Shown: positions 16,255-23,323 of the stretch, in pieces
How positions within the stretch are numbered: the first letter of the stretch is position 1
Layout: each line of letters begins with the position of its first letter
From: Oscillospiraceae bacterium
GTDB lineage: Bacteria; Bacillota; Clostridia; UMGS1810
Length of the DNA stretch: 61,412 bases
Reading direction: 5' to 3'
Assembly (NCBI GenBank): GCA_015068825.1
Contig: SVJU01000011.1
Coordinates: 1-61,412, forward strand
Made by a program: the position numbers and the translations under genes
The notes under the pieces: model-generated
Database searches by the model: none
The model's input: the letters and a program-made list of their open reading frames with translations, nothing else
What the model was told of the DNA's origin: nothing

Positions 16255-17322
16255 TTATAGTGTTAATAGGTCTTTGAATGCATTTACTTCAACCATTTTT
16301 CTAATAATATCATTAACATTTGCATTGTTATATTCCGGTGAAGCACCAATTGTACGAACATTTGGAATATTTATGCTGCTTTGCAAAGAATTTTTAACAC
16401 GGTTATAGAATATTACAATTCTGTCAAGAAAAGCTGCATTTTCGGGATTTACCGACATAGAAACAGCTTCATAGGCTCTCTGAATTTTATAAGTTGCTTT
16501 TTCTGATGCGTCTGACACCAAAATAACTGCGTGCGAAAGATTAAATAAAGATGTAATTTTATCGGATACTTCAAAATCAATGTCAATTACAACACAATCA
16601 AATGCACCTGAGGTTTTGAAAAGTTCAATTAAGCTCTTAATGTCAGCAGCTGTAAGTGTTGCTATATCGAGTGATTTTTGAGGACTTGATATAAAGCTTA
16701 CATTAGTTTTATCTTTTTTAACCATACTTTCAAGCTTCATAGATATATTTGATTTGCCAGATTTTATAGCAATAAGTATGTCACGCAAATCATATTGACC
16801 TTCGCCATCAAAATAAAATGATGTATTACCGAATTTTTCAAGATTAAGATAAATAACTTTTTTACCTTCTTTGGCTAAACTTATTGAAAATGCAGATGCA
16901 GCAACAGATGTACCGCATCCCCCAACAGCAGAAGTAAAAACATATACAGGCATATCTGACGACATAATAGGTGTGGATAGTTTTATGTCGTTTTTATCGG
17001 TATAAATATCTATTATACAATTGTGTATGTTTTCAAGTTTCTGAAATTTGCATACAGCACGTTCGCCATTGTAAAGGTCAACATCTTTTGTGTCTACAAG
17101 ATACGCAAAACCGCATCTTTCAGGCAAAACAGATGTATCAATCTCATAAGAAAAAGATGCGAAAAATACATCGATATTGTTTTTAATAACATTTTCTACA
17201 GCTTTTTGCATATCAGTAAAACAATATATTTCAAGTTTGTCGTTATATTTGTGTCCAAGAGATGTACTGATTCTTTCAAGATATGATTGTTCTTTGTCCA
17301 AAACAGCTAACTTAATTTTCAT
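16255..17322 (-). CDS. tadZ: TadZ/CpaE-like ParA-family protein
   Basis: This 355-residue protein has an N-terminal receiver-like domain (about 1-120) without a clear phospho-acceptor constellation, followed by a ParA/MinD-fold domain. Its Walker A region reads SAVGGCGTSVAASAF, in which the usual Lys is absent. This fits the atypical ATPases TadZ and CpaE, which localise the pilus machine to the pole. It is the first gene of the operon. The Shine-Dalgarno sequence AGGAGGG lies 27 nt upstream of ATG 17322, separated from it by a perfect hairpin. There is no alternative in-frame start above it because of a TGA. Confidence 0.85.
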   Translation of the reverse strand: MKIKLAVLDKEQSYLERISTSLGHKYNDKLEIYCFTDMQKAVENVIKNNIDVFFASFSYEIDTSVLPERCGFAYLVDTKDVDLYNGERAVCKFQKLENIHNCIIDIYTDKNDIKLSTPIMSSDMPVYVFTSAVGGCGTSVAASAFSISLAKEGKKVIYLNLEKFGNTSFYFDGEGQYDLRDILIAIKSGKSNISMKLESMVKKDKTNVSFISSPQKSLDIATLTAADIKSLIELFKTSGAFDCVVIDIDFEVSDKITSLFNLSHAVILVSDASEKATYKIQRAYEAVSMSVNPENAAFLDRIVIFYNRVKNSLQSSINIPNVRTIGASPEYNNANVNDIIRKMVEVNAFKDLLTL

Positions 17323-17328
17323 ATTATT

Positions 17329-17356
17329 TCAAACCCTGAGGTTTGATTTCCCTCCT
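17329..17356 (-). promoter_or_regulatory. Shine-Dalgarno site plus spacer hairpin upstream of tadZ
   Basis: The leader RNA reads AGGAGGG (17356-17350) and then TCAAACC-TCAG-GGTTTGA (17346-17329), a perfect 7-bp stem. ATG begins 6 nt further on. Folding would shorten the physical distance between ribosome site and start to the normal range, so the hairpin may be needed for efficient initiation or may gate it. Confidence 0.55.
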
Positions 17357-17418
17357 AACATATATAAAGTTTTATAAGGTAAAACCCAATAAAACCCTGA
17401 TTTTACTTATACATTAAA

Positions 17419-17446
17419 ATTATATCATCTTTACCGAAAAAGTCAA
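17419..17446 (-). promoter_or_regulatory. SigA-type promoter of the tad operon
   Basis: On the minus strand, TTGACT (17446-17441), a 16-nt spacer and TATAAT (17424-17419) form a near-consensus vegetative promoter. It leaves a leader of about 90 nt before tadZ. That is too short for a large riboswitch. Confidence 0.75.
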
Positions 17447-17532
17447 CATATTACTGTAATAAAGTTTATAATTTTACAAAATATTACAATTGATAATCAA
17501 AATGCTATTTTAAAACAAATATAGTAGTCTAT

Positions 17533-17561
17533 TTGACTTTTTATTCGATATAATATATAAT
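17533..17561 (+). promoter_or_regulatory. SigA-type promoter of the lipoprotein-EamA-PTP genes
   Basis: TTGACT (17533-17538), a 17-nt spacer and TATAAT (17556-17561) precede the ATG at 17590 and its GGAGGCGG ribosome site. It is divergent from the tad operon promoter about 90 bp away. Confidence 0.8.
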
Positions 17562-17589
17562 TTATTTAAATTAATGCGGAGGCGGTTTT

Positions 17590-18207
17590 ATGGGTAAAAA
17601 AACTTTTCTTGCTGTTATTGCTTTGACGATTTTTTTGTGTGGATGCAATAATGCCGGGTTAAATAAAACAGGAACTAAAAAAGTCGCTGATGAAGAAACC
17701 AGAGCGGCTAAGTTTTTTAATACATATTTTGACGACGGAAAATATCTTCTTAAATTCAGAAACTGGTCTGATTCAGGAGAAGATATGTCTTGCGTAATGG
17801 GAGTAGACGGTGATAATTATTATCTTGAATATGAAACAACAGAAGGTAAACAGGTGCTTTTTGTAAAGGATAATAAAAGTTATGGTATTCTGGATGAATT
17901 AAAATCTTATGTTGTTGAGGATGTGGATGAAAACGCAAAAATGCAGGAAGATTTTCATTCTAAGGATATAATTGGCAAAACATACGAAGTATGTGAAGAA
18001 AAAATAGGTGATATAACATATCAATGTGAAAAATTTACAGAACAGGACGGAGAAGAGAATCACTATTGCTTTGAAGAAGATAAGCTTAAATACATAATAA
18101 CAAAAATGGATGATGCAAAAGTTTATCTTGAAATAATTTCTGTAAGTGATGAAATTCCAAAAGAGTATTTTGAAATCCCTGAAGGATACGAAAAAATTGA
18201 GTATTGA
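17590..18207 (+). CDS. Small lipoprotein of unknown function
   Basis: This 205-residue protein has a lipoprotein signal peptide with lipobox LCGC (Cys at about 19). The mature part is acidic and beta-rich, with many Tyr/Asp/Glu residues (YYLEYETTEGK, QCEKFTEQDG). Layout and content recall small membrane-bound lipoproteins that fold as a single beta domain, but I recognise no family. It is the first gene of a plus-strand unit with the transporter and tyrosine phosphatase, divergent from the tad operon. No evidence links it to the pilus beyond position. Confidence 0.85.
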   Translation: MGKKTFLAVIALTIFLCGCNNAGLNKTGTKKVADEETRAAKFFNTYFDDGKYLLKFRNWSDSGEDMSCVMGVDGDNYYLEYETTEGKQVLFVKDNKSYGILDELKSYVVEDVDENAKMQEDFHSKDIIGKTYEVCEEKIGDITYQCEKFTEQDGEENHYCFEEDKLKYIITKMDDAKVYLEIISVSDEIPKEYFEIPEGYEKIEY

Positions 18208-18236
18208 TTTATTAAAAATAAGAGGTTTTACACAAA

Positions 18237-19094
18237 ATGGAACACATCTGGATTTTATTTATAGTTATATACAGTCTTTTAAAAGGCTCGCGTGATGGAA
18301 TGAAAAAAGCTGCACTCAAAAAGAGTAGTGCAGGCGAGATTTTGTTTTTTTATACGCTTATTGGATTTATATTTACACTCCCGAATATAAAAGATGCATT
18401 AAGCCTTGAACCGATATTTATATTTTACATATTTTTAAAATCGGCGGTTGTGTGCACCGCGTGGATATTTGCTTTTCTTGCAATTAAAAATATGTCGGTA
18501 AGCTTGTATGGTATAATGGATTTGTCAAGAATGGTATTTTCTACAATGCTTGGTGTGTTTGTTCTTGGCGAAAGTTTTACTGTCAATAAAGCAATCGGTG
18601 TGGCTTTGGTAATATTGGGACTTATGCTTGTTAATGCTAAAAAAAATTCTTCTTCAAAAGGAGTATCTATACCGGTACTTGCTGTTGCACTTTTAAATTG
18701 CTTTTTTAACGCAGTTTCAGGCACAATGGATAAAGTACTTATGGGATATATGGAATCAACACAGCTTCAGTTCTGGTTTATGTTGTTTATGACAATAATC
18801 TATGGCGTAACACTTATAATAAGAAAAGAAAAAATTTCAATTAAATCAATTAAAACAAATTACTGGATACCTGTTATGAGTTTGTCGCTTATTATAGGCG
18901 ACAGGCTTTTGTTTGAGGCAAATAAAAACCCTTTAAGTGAAGTTACTCTTATGACTGTTATAAAACAATCCTCGGTAATCGTAAGTGTTTTAACAGGTTA
19001 TTTTGTATTTAAGGAAAAAGATATTTTATATAAGCTGATGTGCACTTTGATTGTTCTCTCGGGAATATTTGTTGCACTTTTGATGAATTATTAG
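18237..19094 (+). CDS. EamA/DMT-family transporter
   Basis: This is a 285-residue integral membrane protein with about ten hydrophobic helices in two homologous halves, typical of the drug/metabolite transporter superfamily. Each half ends in an EamA-like pattern (LGVFVLGESFTVNKAIGVAL; TGYFVFKEKDILYKLMCTL). The substrate cannot be read from sequence. A GAGG site precedes ATG 18237. The gene is 29 bp after the lipoprotein and 12 bp before the phosphatase gene, so the three are probably one operon. Confidence 0.88.
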   Translation: MEHIWILFIVIYSLLKGSRDGMKKAALKKSSAGEILFFYTLIGFIFTLPNIKDALSLEPIFIFYIFLKSAVVCTAWIFAFLAIKNMSVSLYGIMDLSRMVFSTMLGVFVLGESFTVNKAIGVALVILGLMLVNAKKNSSSKGVSIPVLAVALLNCFFNAVSGTMDKVLMGYMESTQLQFWFMLFMTIIYGVTLIIRKEKISIKSIKTNYWIPVMSLSLIIGDRLLFEANKNPLSEVTLMTVIKQSSVIVSVLTGYFVFKEKDILYKLMCTLIVLSGIFVALLMNY

Positions 19095-19106
19095 TGGAGT
19101 TGTATT

Positions 19107-19571
19107 ATGGTAAGGATTTTGTTTATATGTCATGGAAATATATGCCGAAGTCCAATGGCGGAATTTGTTTTTAAAGATATTGCAGAAAAAAAGGGAATAG
19201 GTTATAAATTCTATGTGGCATCTGCTGCTACAAGTTACGAGGAAATAGGAAATCCTGTACATCGTGGTACAGCAAGAATTTTAGATGCTCTTGGTATATC
19301 ATATTCAGAAAAAAGGGCAATACATTTGGAAAAGTCTGACTACACAAAATATGATTATCTGGTGTGTATGGACAGTTTGAATGTGCGCAACACCTTGCAT
19401 ATTGTAGGTGATGATGCCAAGAAAAAGATACATAAATTACTTGAGTTTGCTGGATCCTGCGAAGATGTGGCTGATCCATGGTATACAGGCGATTTTAACA
19501 GGACATATAAAGATGTTTTGTCAGGATGCAAGGGTCTTTTAAGTTATATAGAAGAAAGACAAAAAAGTTGA
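19107..19571 (+). CDS. Low-molecular-weight protein tyrosine phosphatase
   Basis: This 154-residue protein carries the N-terminal P-loop CHGNICRS (nucleophile C8, R14) and the general-acid motif DPWYTGDF (D123), both diagnostic of LMW-PTPs. Length is normal. It should dephosphorylate Tyr residues, or Arg residues as in YwlE-type enzymes; the motifs do not distinguish them. It ends the plus-strand unit and is followed by about 1.2 kb without intact genes. Confidence 0.93.
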   Translation: MVRILFICHGNICRSPMAEFVFKDIAEKKGIGYKFYVASAATSYEEIGNPVHRGTARILDALGISYSEKRAIHLEKSDYTKYDYLVCMDSLNVRNTLHIVGDDAKKKIHKLLEFAGSCEDVADPWYTGDFNRTYKDVLSGCKGLLSYIEERQKS

Positions 19572-19723
19572 TTGGTACAGTATATTTATAAAATGAATTA
19601 AACAGTATATAATGCATTGGTGATTGGATTGATGACCGAAAAAAGTTGTCAGATAAAATTATCAATGCTCTTTTTATATCAAACATAAGATAATGATATA
19701 GAACTGAAAGTTTGGTGGTTATT

Positions 19724-19766
19724 GCAAAAAAATAAACTCCACAAACCACTTGGTTATGGGGTTTTT
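19724..19766 (-). terminator. Rho-independent terminator downstream of the tRNA 3' fragment
   Basis: On the minus strand, AAAACCCCATAACC pairs imperfectly with GGTTTGTGGAGTTT and is followed by ATTTTTTTG. It lies directly after the tRNA 3' end, as expected for the native terminator of that tRNA gene. This implies that lower coordinates are the original chromosomal flank. Confidence 0.6.
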
Positions 19767-19769
19767 AGA

Positions 19770-19815
19770 TGGTTGCGGGGGCCGGATTTGAACCAACGAC
19801 CTTCGGGTTATGAGT
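19770..19815 (-). pseudogene. 3' half of an initiator tRNA-Met (CAT), probable attachment-site remnant
   Basis: Read on the minus strand, the sequence begins at the anticodon loop with CTCATAACCCGAAGG. It continues through the variable loop, the T arm (GTTGGTTCAAATCCGGC) and the acceptor 3' strand CCCCGCAACCA. CAT flanked by a CCC-ending anticodon stem and an encoded CCA match bacterial initiator tRNA. The 5' half is absent: the bases before CTCAT (TTTTGAA) cannot pair to form the anticodon stem. A block from anticodon loop to CCA is what tyrosine-recombinase elements duplicate when they insert in tRNA genes. Confidence 0.85.
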
Positions 19816-20119
19816 TCAAAATTGTGTTGATTATCATACATTAATTTTAATTAAAACAAGTTGGATAATACCTCGTAAAAAGCCTGTACAAAAGGGATTT
19901 TGAAATGTAAACCAAGCCAAATGCAGTAGAGACGGCAAATATAGGTTTTGCAATTTTTTGCATATTAATTAGAAATTCGTTAGAAAAAAAGAGTAGTTTA
20001 TTCGTGATATATATTTCTAACTGTGGCATTTGGGCGTTGTATAACAAAAAAGAACACATCTAAAGCTGGTACCTTTTTACAAGATAGATCATTTTTTATA
20101 GGCTGTTTTTTTAAAATTG
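19816..20119. other. Gene-free AT-rich stretch
   Basis: I see no coding sequence, RNA or repeat that I can support here. Short open frames lack ribosome sites and plausible protein composition. It lies between the tRNA fragment and a decayed YitT-type gene. Confidence 0.6.
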
Positions 20120-20419
20120 TTATAGTGCAATTTGTGAACTAATAGATTTTCGAAAATGAAAATCACTCTGTACTTTAACACCATCAGAAAAATATATAAA
20201 TGTTTCTGGATATTGTTTCATAGTGTTCATAAATTTAGTTATACTTTTATTATGCAATATTGTAACAACCATATAGTAGTTTTCGTCGGTATACATTCCC
20301 TGAGTTTCTATGATTGTGGCACTGTGTTGATATTTATTCAATATCTCGTCACGAATTATTTCGGGATTTTTAGTGATGATTTTTACTTCAATTGCATATC
20401 GTTCTTTTCGTAGAAGCGA
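20120..20419 (-). pseudogene. C-terminal fragment of a YitT/DUF2179-type membrane protein
   Basis: The minus-strand frame is open from 20419 to the TAA at 20120 (about 99 residues). It encodes a DUF2179-like domain: AIEVKIITKNPEIIRDEIL, QHSATIIETQGMYT, YYMVVTILHNKSITKF and FIYFSDGVKVQ. In YitT-family proteins this cytosolic domain follows about six membrane helices, which are entirely missing here. An in-frame TAA at 20422-20420 closes the frame, and unrelated DNA begins. There is no start codon with a ribosome site, so this is a remnant. Confidence 0.65.
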
Positions 20420-20574
20420 TTATGCGGTCCATTCAAATACAAAAATTTGAATTACAGAAAGAAGTATGCTTTTCAAATCCCAATAAACAAAATATGATGA
20501 AAATAAATGTGTTATATACATCAAAATGTTTTGCAAATAGCTTAGAAACAGAACAAAACAACCAAAAGCAACAA

Positions 20575-20688
20575 TTAAAACAAGTTGCAGACATACTTGT
20601 ACATACTACCTCGCAGATAACCGAGATGTACTATGTAAAGAAGGACACTTCAATGCTGAATGGAGTGACGGATGGGTTTGAGATATAA
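20575..20688 (+). pseudogene. C-terminal tail of a tyrosine integrase
   Basis: The frame encodes LKQVADILVHTTSQITEM, then YYVKKDTSMLNGVTDGFEI and TAA. This resembles the end of phage/ICE-type tyrosine recombinases, where LGH-(S/T)-x-x-x-T-x-x-Y holds the last catalytic His and the nucleophilic Tyr. Here LGH has become LVH, and everything upstream, including the Arg-Lys-His/Arg part, is missing. Upstream residues of the same frame look like random translation. Its position less than 1 kb from the tRNA fragment supports an element boundary. Confidence 0.6.
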
Positions 20689-20703
20689 CAGAATCGAGAA
20701 TAG

Positions 20704-20750
20704 AATCCCCCTGAGAATGAAACTAAAATCACTCTCAGGGGGATTGTTTT
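20704..20750. terminator. Strong terminator hairpin
   Basis: AATCCCCCTGAGAATGA (20704-20720) pairs with TCACTCTCAGGGGGATT (20729-20745) around an 8-nt loop, with a single mismatch, followed by GTTTT. It lies at the 3' end of the minus-strand GH10 gene and just past the integrase remnant, so it can serve either direction. Confidence 0.85.
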
Positions 20751-20757
20751 GATAAAT

Positions 20758-22122
20758 TTATAAATTTTCGATAACGATATTTTGCATAAAATCATATCTT
20801 CCGTCAAGGTGAAATTCTTTTTTATAATTTTTACCGTTATATTCAAATTCGATTTCGTATATGCCCTTAAATCCTTTAAAGGTTGCTATACCATTGTCGT
20901 TTGTATAAAACTCTCCTTCTGTATGCCATTCTTCGTTTACAAGTTTTTTTAGTGCTTTCCATGCAGGCTTTGGAGATAAGTCATTATAAAAAAGTGCACC
21001 ACCGTATTTGTTTTCGCCGGCGTTCATATCAAGCATTCCGCCTTTGGCAGAGTCTGGCACAAATGTGTATCCGTCAACAAGGTTCCAGTACACAATTCCA
21101 TCCATTTTTTCGTGACTGAACCAAATTTTATACATATTTGTTAAAAGTTCTGCCTGAATGAGCATATCCTCTTCATCCCCATTATACGATGCTATTGTAA
21201 TTTCGGAAATTTGAAGTGGTTTGTCAAATTTTGCATAAGTGTCAAGCACATCATACATGCGCATTGGATTGTACCTGTCAAGAGCATATTTATCTTCATT
21301 TTCTCTTGGACAAAACTGATGAAATTGCATGCCAATACCATCAAATTCAACATTTTCGTACATAAGAGTTTTTAAATATAAATAGTAATAACTTCTATCA
21401 AATTTAAAGTTTTCCCAGATGCCTGTTGCTTCATTAATGAATTTTCTGTCAAAAGGAAGCATAGATGCAACTTTAAACGGATATTTTACATAATCATCAT
21501 TATTTCTGAATTGCCTTGTTGAGTTATTCATATATTTTCCGTAGCAAGGCCAGTTAAGCATTTCGTTAACTATGTCCCAATCCTTGATTGTGTCACCGTA
21601 TCTTTGTGATATTTCACTTAAATGATGTCTTACCTCTTTTTTTATTTCGTCGCTCGATTTATCACGAAGCCATGTTGGTGTGAAACCATCATATACAAGA
21701 CAATGTCCTTTTACACGAATGTTATTTTTGTGGCAGTATTCAAGCACTAAATCAGGTGCAGGACGACGATAAATTTTTTTACTGCTTTTTTCGTATCTGG
21801 GGTTTCCTTTTTCAGGCTCTAAATCATCCCAGTAAAAAGGAGCAACGGCATAATTGAATACTTCGGGAAATGTTTTTCTGTAAATTTTATTTTTTTCTTC
21901 TGTTTCAAATTCATCAAGCAAAAACATATTGCAACCAAAATTAAAGTCGTGGCTTTTTTGCGTTGCTTTGAATTTAAGATTTTTAATTTGTGTACCATCG
22001 GGCAGGGTGAATTTTAAATTTGCGTATCCTTTTCTGTAAAGTTCAATCCCGCTTTTTACACGGGTATCCATATAGTCTTTTTGTTCTTCAAAGTGTTTTA
22101 AAACAGTTTCTCTTCTTGACAA
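20758..22122 (-). CDS. Cytoplasmic GH10 endo-xylanase-like enzyme
   Basis: This protein has about 454 residues and no signal peptide. After an N-terminal beta region (about 20-85) comes a GH10 TIM barrel: FGCNMFLLDEFETEEKN, APFYWDDLEPEKG, VKGHCLVYD, the acid/base Glu in DWDIVNEML (E187) and the nucleophile Glu in LQISEITIAS (E307). A small beta domain ends it. I place the start at TTG 22122, because GTG at 22131 is part of the Shine-Dalgarno AGAGGTG. Intracellular GH10 enzymes shorten imported xylo-oligosaccharides. A paralogue lies at 39150-40448. It is divergent from an AraC regulator, its probable activator. Confidence 0.9.
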   Translation of the reverse strand: MSRRETVLKHFEEQKDYMDTRVKSGIELYRKGYANLKFTLPDGTQIKNLKFKATQKSHDFNFGCNMFLLDEFETEEKNKIYRKTFPEVFNYAVAPFYWDDLEPEKGNPRYEKSSKKIYRRPAPDLVLEYCHKNNIRVKGHCLVYDGFTPTWLRDKSSDEIKKEVRHHLSEISQRYGDTIKDWDIVNEMLNWPCYGKYMNNSTRQFRNNDDYVKYPFKVASMLPFDRKFINEATGIWENFKFDRSYYYLYLKTLMYENVEFDGIGMQFHQFCPRENEDKYALDRYNPMRMYDVLDTYAKFDKPLQISEITIASYNGDEEDMLIQAELLTNMYKIWFSHEKMDGIVYWNLVDGYTFVPDSAKGGMLDMNAGENKYGGALFYNDLSPKPAWKALKKLVNEEWHTEGEFYTNDNGIATFKGFKGIYEIEFEYNGKNYKKEFHLDGRYDFMQNIVIENL

Positions 22123-22157
22123 AAATATCACCTCTTATTTTAATATAATATACTTTT

Positions 22158-22186
22158 AGTTTAGCATTGATTAAAAAGATTGCCAA
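22158..22186 (-). promoter_or_regulatory. Promoter of the minus-strand GH10 gene
   Basis: On the minus strand, TTGGCA (22186-22181), a 17-nt spacer and TAAACT (22163-22158) lie 36 bp before the proposed TTG start. It is slightly off consensus, as expected for an AraC-activated promoter. Confidence 0.55.
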
Positions 22187-22207
22187 GATAAATAATTGAT
22201 AAAAGGT

Positions 22208-22236
22208 TTGACTTTTGAAACTAAAGATGCTAAAAT
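22208..22236 (+). promoter_or_regulatory. Promoter of the AraC-type regulator
   Basis: TTGACT (22208-22213), a 17-nt spacer and TAAAAT (22231-22236) precede ATG 22262. It is divergent from the GH10 promoter, so one intergenic site could control both. Confidence 0.6.
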
Positions 22237-22261
22237 TACCTTTAAACGAGGTGAATAAGGT

Positions 22262-23005
22262 ATGTTTTTTGAAAAGTGCGACTTTGCCGTAAATGTGATT
22301 GATGTATTGGAATTTAATCAGCAAAAAAAAGTTGTTGTTCCAACGAAAGCGAGGAATTTCTGGGCTATTTCTTACAGACATAACGCAGAAACCTATTTTA
22401 AAACAGGGCATAAAACCATTGAGGCACTAAGTAAAAGTATTGCCATTTTTCCTGCTGGTCTTAATTATACCCGTGTTGCCAGGAATGAAAATATGACGGT
22501 TGTGCATTTTATTCCTACAATTAATCTTGGAGATGAAATTAAGGTTTTTTATCCCGAAAATTATGTTGAGTATGAAAAGTGTTTTGATCGTATTTTTAAG
22601 GTGTGGCAACGAAAAGACATTGCATACAATATTAAATGCAATGAATATTTAACAAGGCTTATATATATGATTTGCTGCGAACAGACAAATTTGCAAAATG
22701 AAAATATCGCAAAAGTTTGTGCAAGGCAGATAGAAAGAAATATTTCTAACTTTGAATTTTGTGTAGGAAATATTCCTGACAATATGGATATAAGCGGAGT
22801 ATATTTAAGAAAGAAATTTAAAGAAGAGTATGGTATTTCGCCTCTTGAATATCTTACAGAAAAAAGAATGGAAAAAGCAGCGGCACTTCTTGAAACAAAT
22901 TACTTTTCGGTAAAAGAGATAGCAAAAAGGTGCGGTTTTGAAAACGAGAAATATTTTTCTACAGTATTTAAAAAACATTTTGGTGTTTCACCATCAAAAT
23001 TTTAA
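22262..23005 (+). CDS. AraC-family transcriptional regulator
   Basis: This 247-residue protein has an N-terminal cupin-like sensing domain (about 1-130) and a C-terminal pair of helix-turn-helix motifs (about 160-247). It ends with the AraC signature IAKRCGFENEKYFSTVFKKHFGVSP. The sensing domain probably binds a sugar. It is divergent from the GH10 gene with back-to-back promoters, so local control of xylan use is likely. An AACGAGGTGAATAAGGT stretch upstream of the ATG contains the ribosome site. Confidence 0.92.
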   Translation: MFFEKCDFAVNVIDVLEFNQQKKVVVPTKARNFWAISYRHNAETYFKTGHKTIEALSKSIAIFPAGLNYTRVARNENMTVVHFIPTINLGDEIKVFYPENYVEYEKCFDRIFKVWQRKDIAYNIKCNEYLTRLIYMICCEQTNLQNENIAKVCARQIERNISNFEFCVGNIPDNMDISGVYLRKKFKEEYGISPLEYLTEKRMEKAAALLETNYFSVKEIAKRCGFENEKYFSTVFKKHFGVSPSKF

Positions 23006-23190
23006 ATAAATGAATAAAGCAAAAAGATAGTGCGGCATAATTCTTCTGTTAAAATGTGTAGTTAGATACAATGGTGAATCATTTGATTGTGTTTTCCATA
23101 CGAGGTCTTGTCACCATGAGGTTTGCTTCTTTAACAACTTAATCCAATATTTAACATTATATAATGTTAATATATATTTTTATTAAATAA

Positions 23191-23316
23191 ATTGTTGTTT
23201 TCCTTGGAACAAACGACCACGCAGGAATAGGCAAAGATAACGAGTTTACAAGCGATGATTTTGTAACAGCTTATAACGATTTTATCTTAACTACATATGG
23301 TGTAAAATCAAGTTAA
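23191..23316 (+). pseudogene. C-terminal fragment of an SGNH/GDSL (CE2-like) esterase
   Basis: A frame opening right after a TAA encodes IVVFLGTNDHAGIGKDNEF and then DDFVTAYNDFIL...GVKSS before TAA 23314-23316. The VVxxLGTND pattern with following acidic residues is SGNH-hydrolase block III, seen in CE2 acetyl-xylan esterases. Catalytic Ser and upstream blocks are missing and no start is available. It sits in a 318-bp gap otherwise without genes. Only a palindrome AACATTATATAATGTT (about 23153-23168) is notable in the rest of that gap. Confidence 0.6.
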
Positions 23317-23323
23317 TAAATCA

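Noticed and set aside
17323-17412. Possible c-di-GMP or other riboswitch in the tad leader
   Set aside because: The leader from the predicted start point is only about 90 nt, and I cannot find a conserved aptamer core. Only the short spacer hairpin is supported.
19847-20059. Open frame of 70 residues on the minus strand
   Set aside because: No ribosome site, no family resemblance and AT-driven composition; it lies in a region of decayed DNA.
22088-22411. Minus-strand frame of 107 residues over the divergent promoter region
   Set aside because: It overlaps two good promoters and the start of the AraC gene; composition is not protein-like.
23153-23168. Palindrome AACATTATATAATGTT
   Set aside because: It is perfect but made of A/T steps that arise often in this composition, and no gene nearby clearly uses it.
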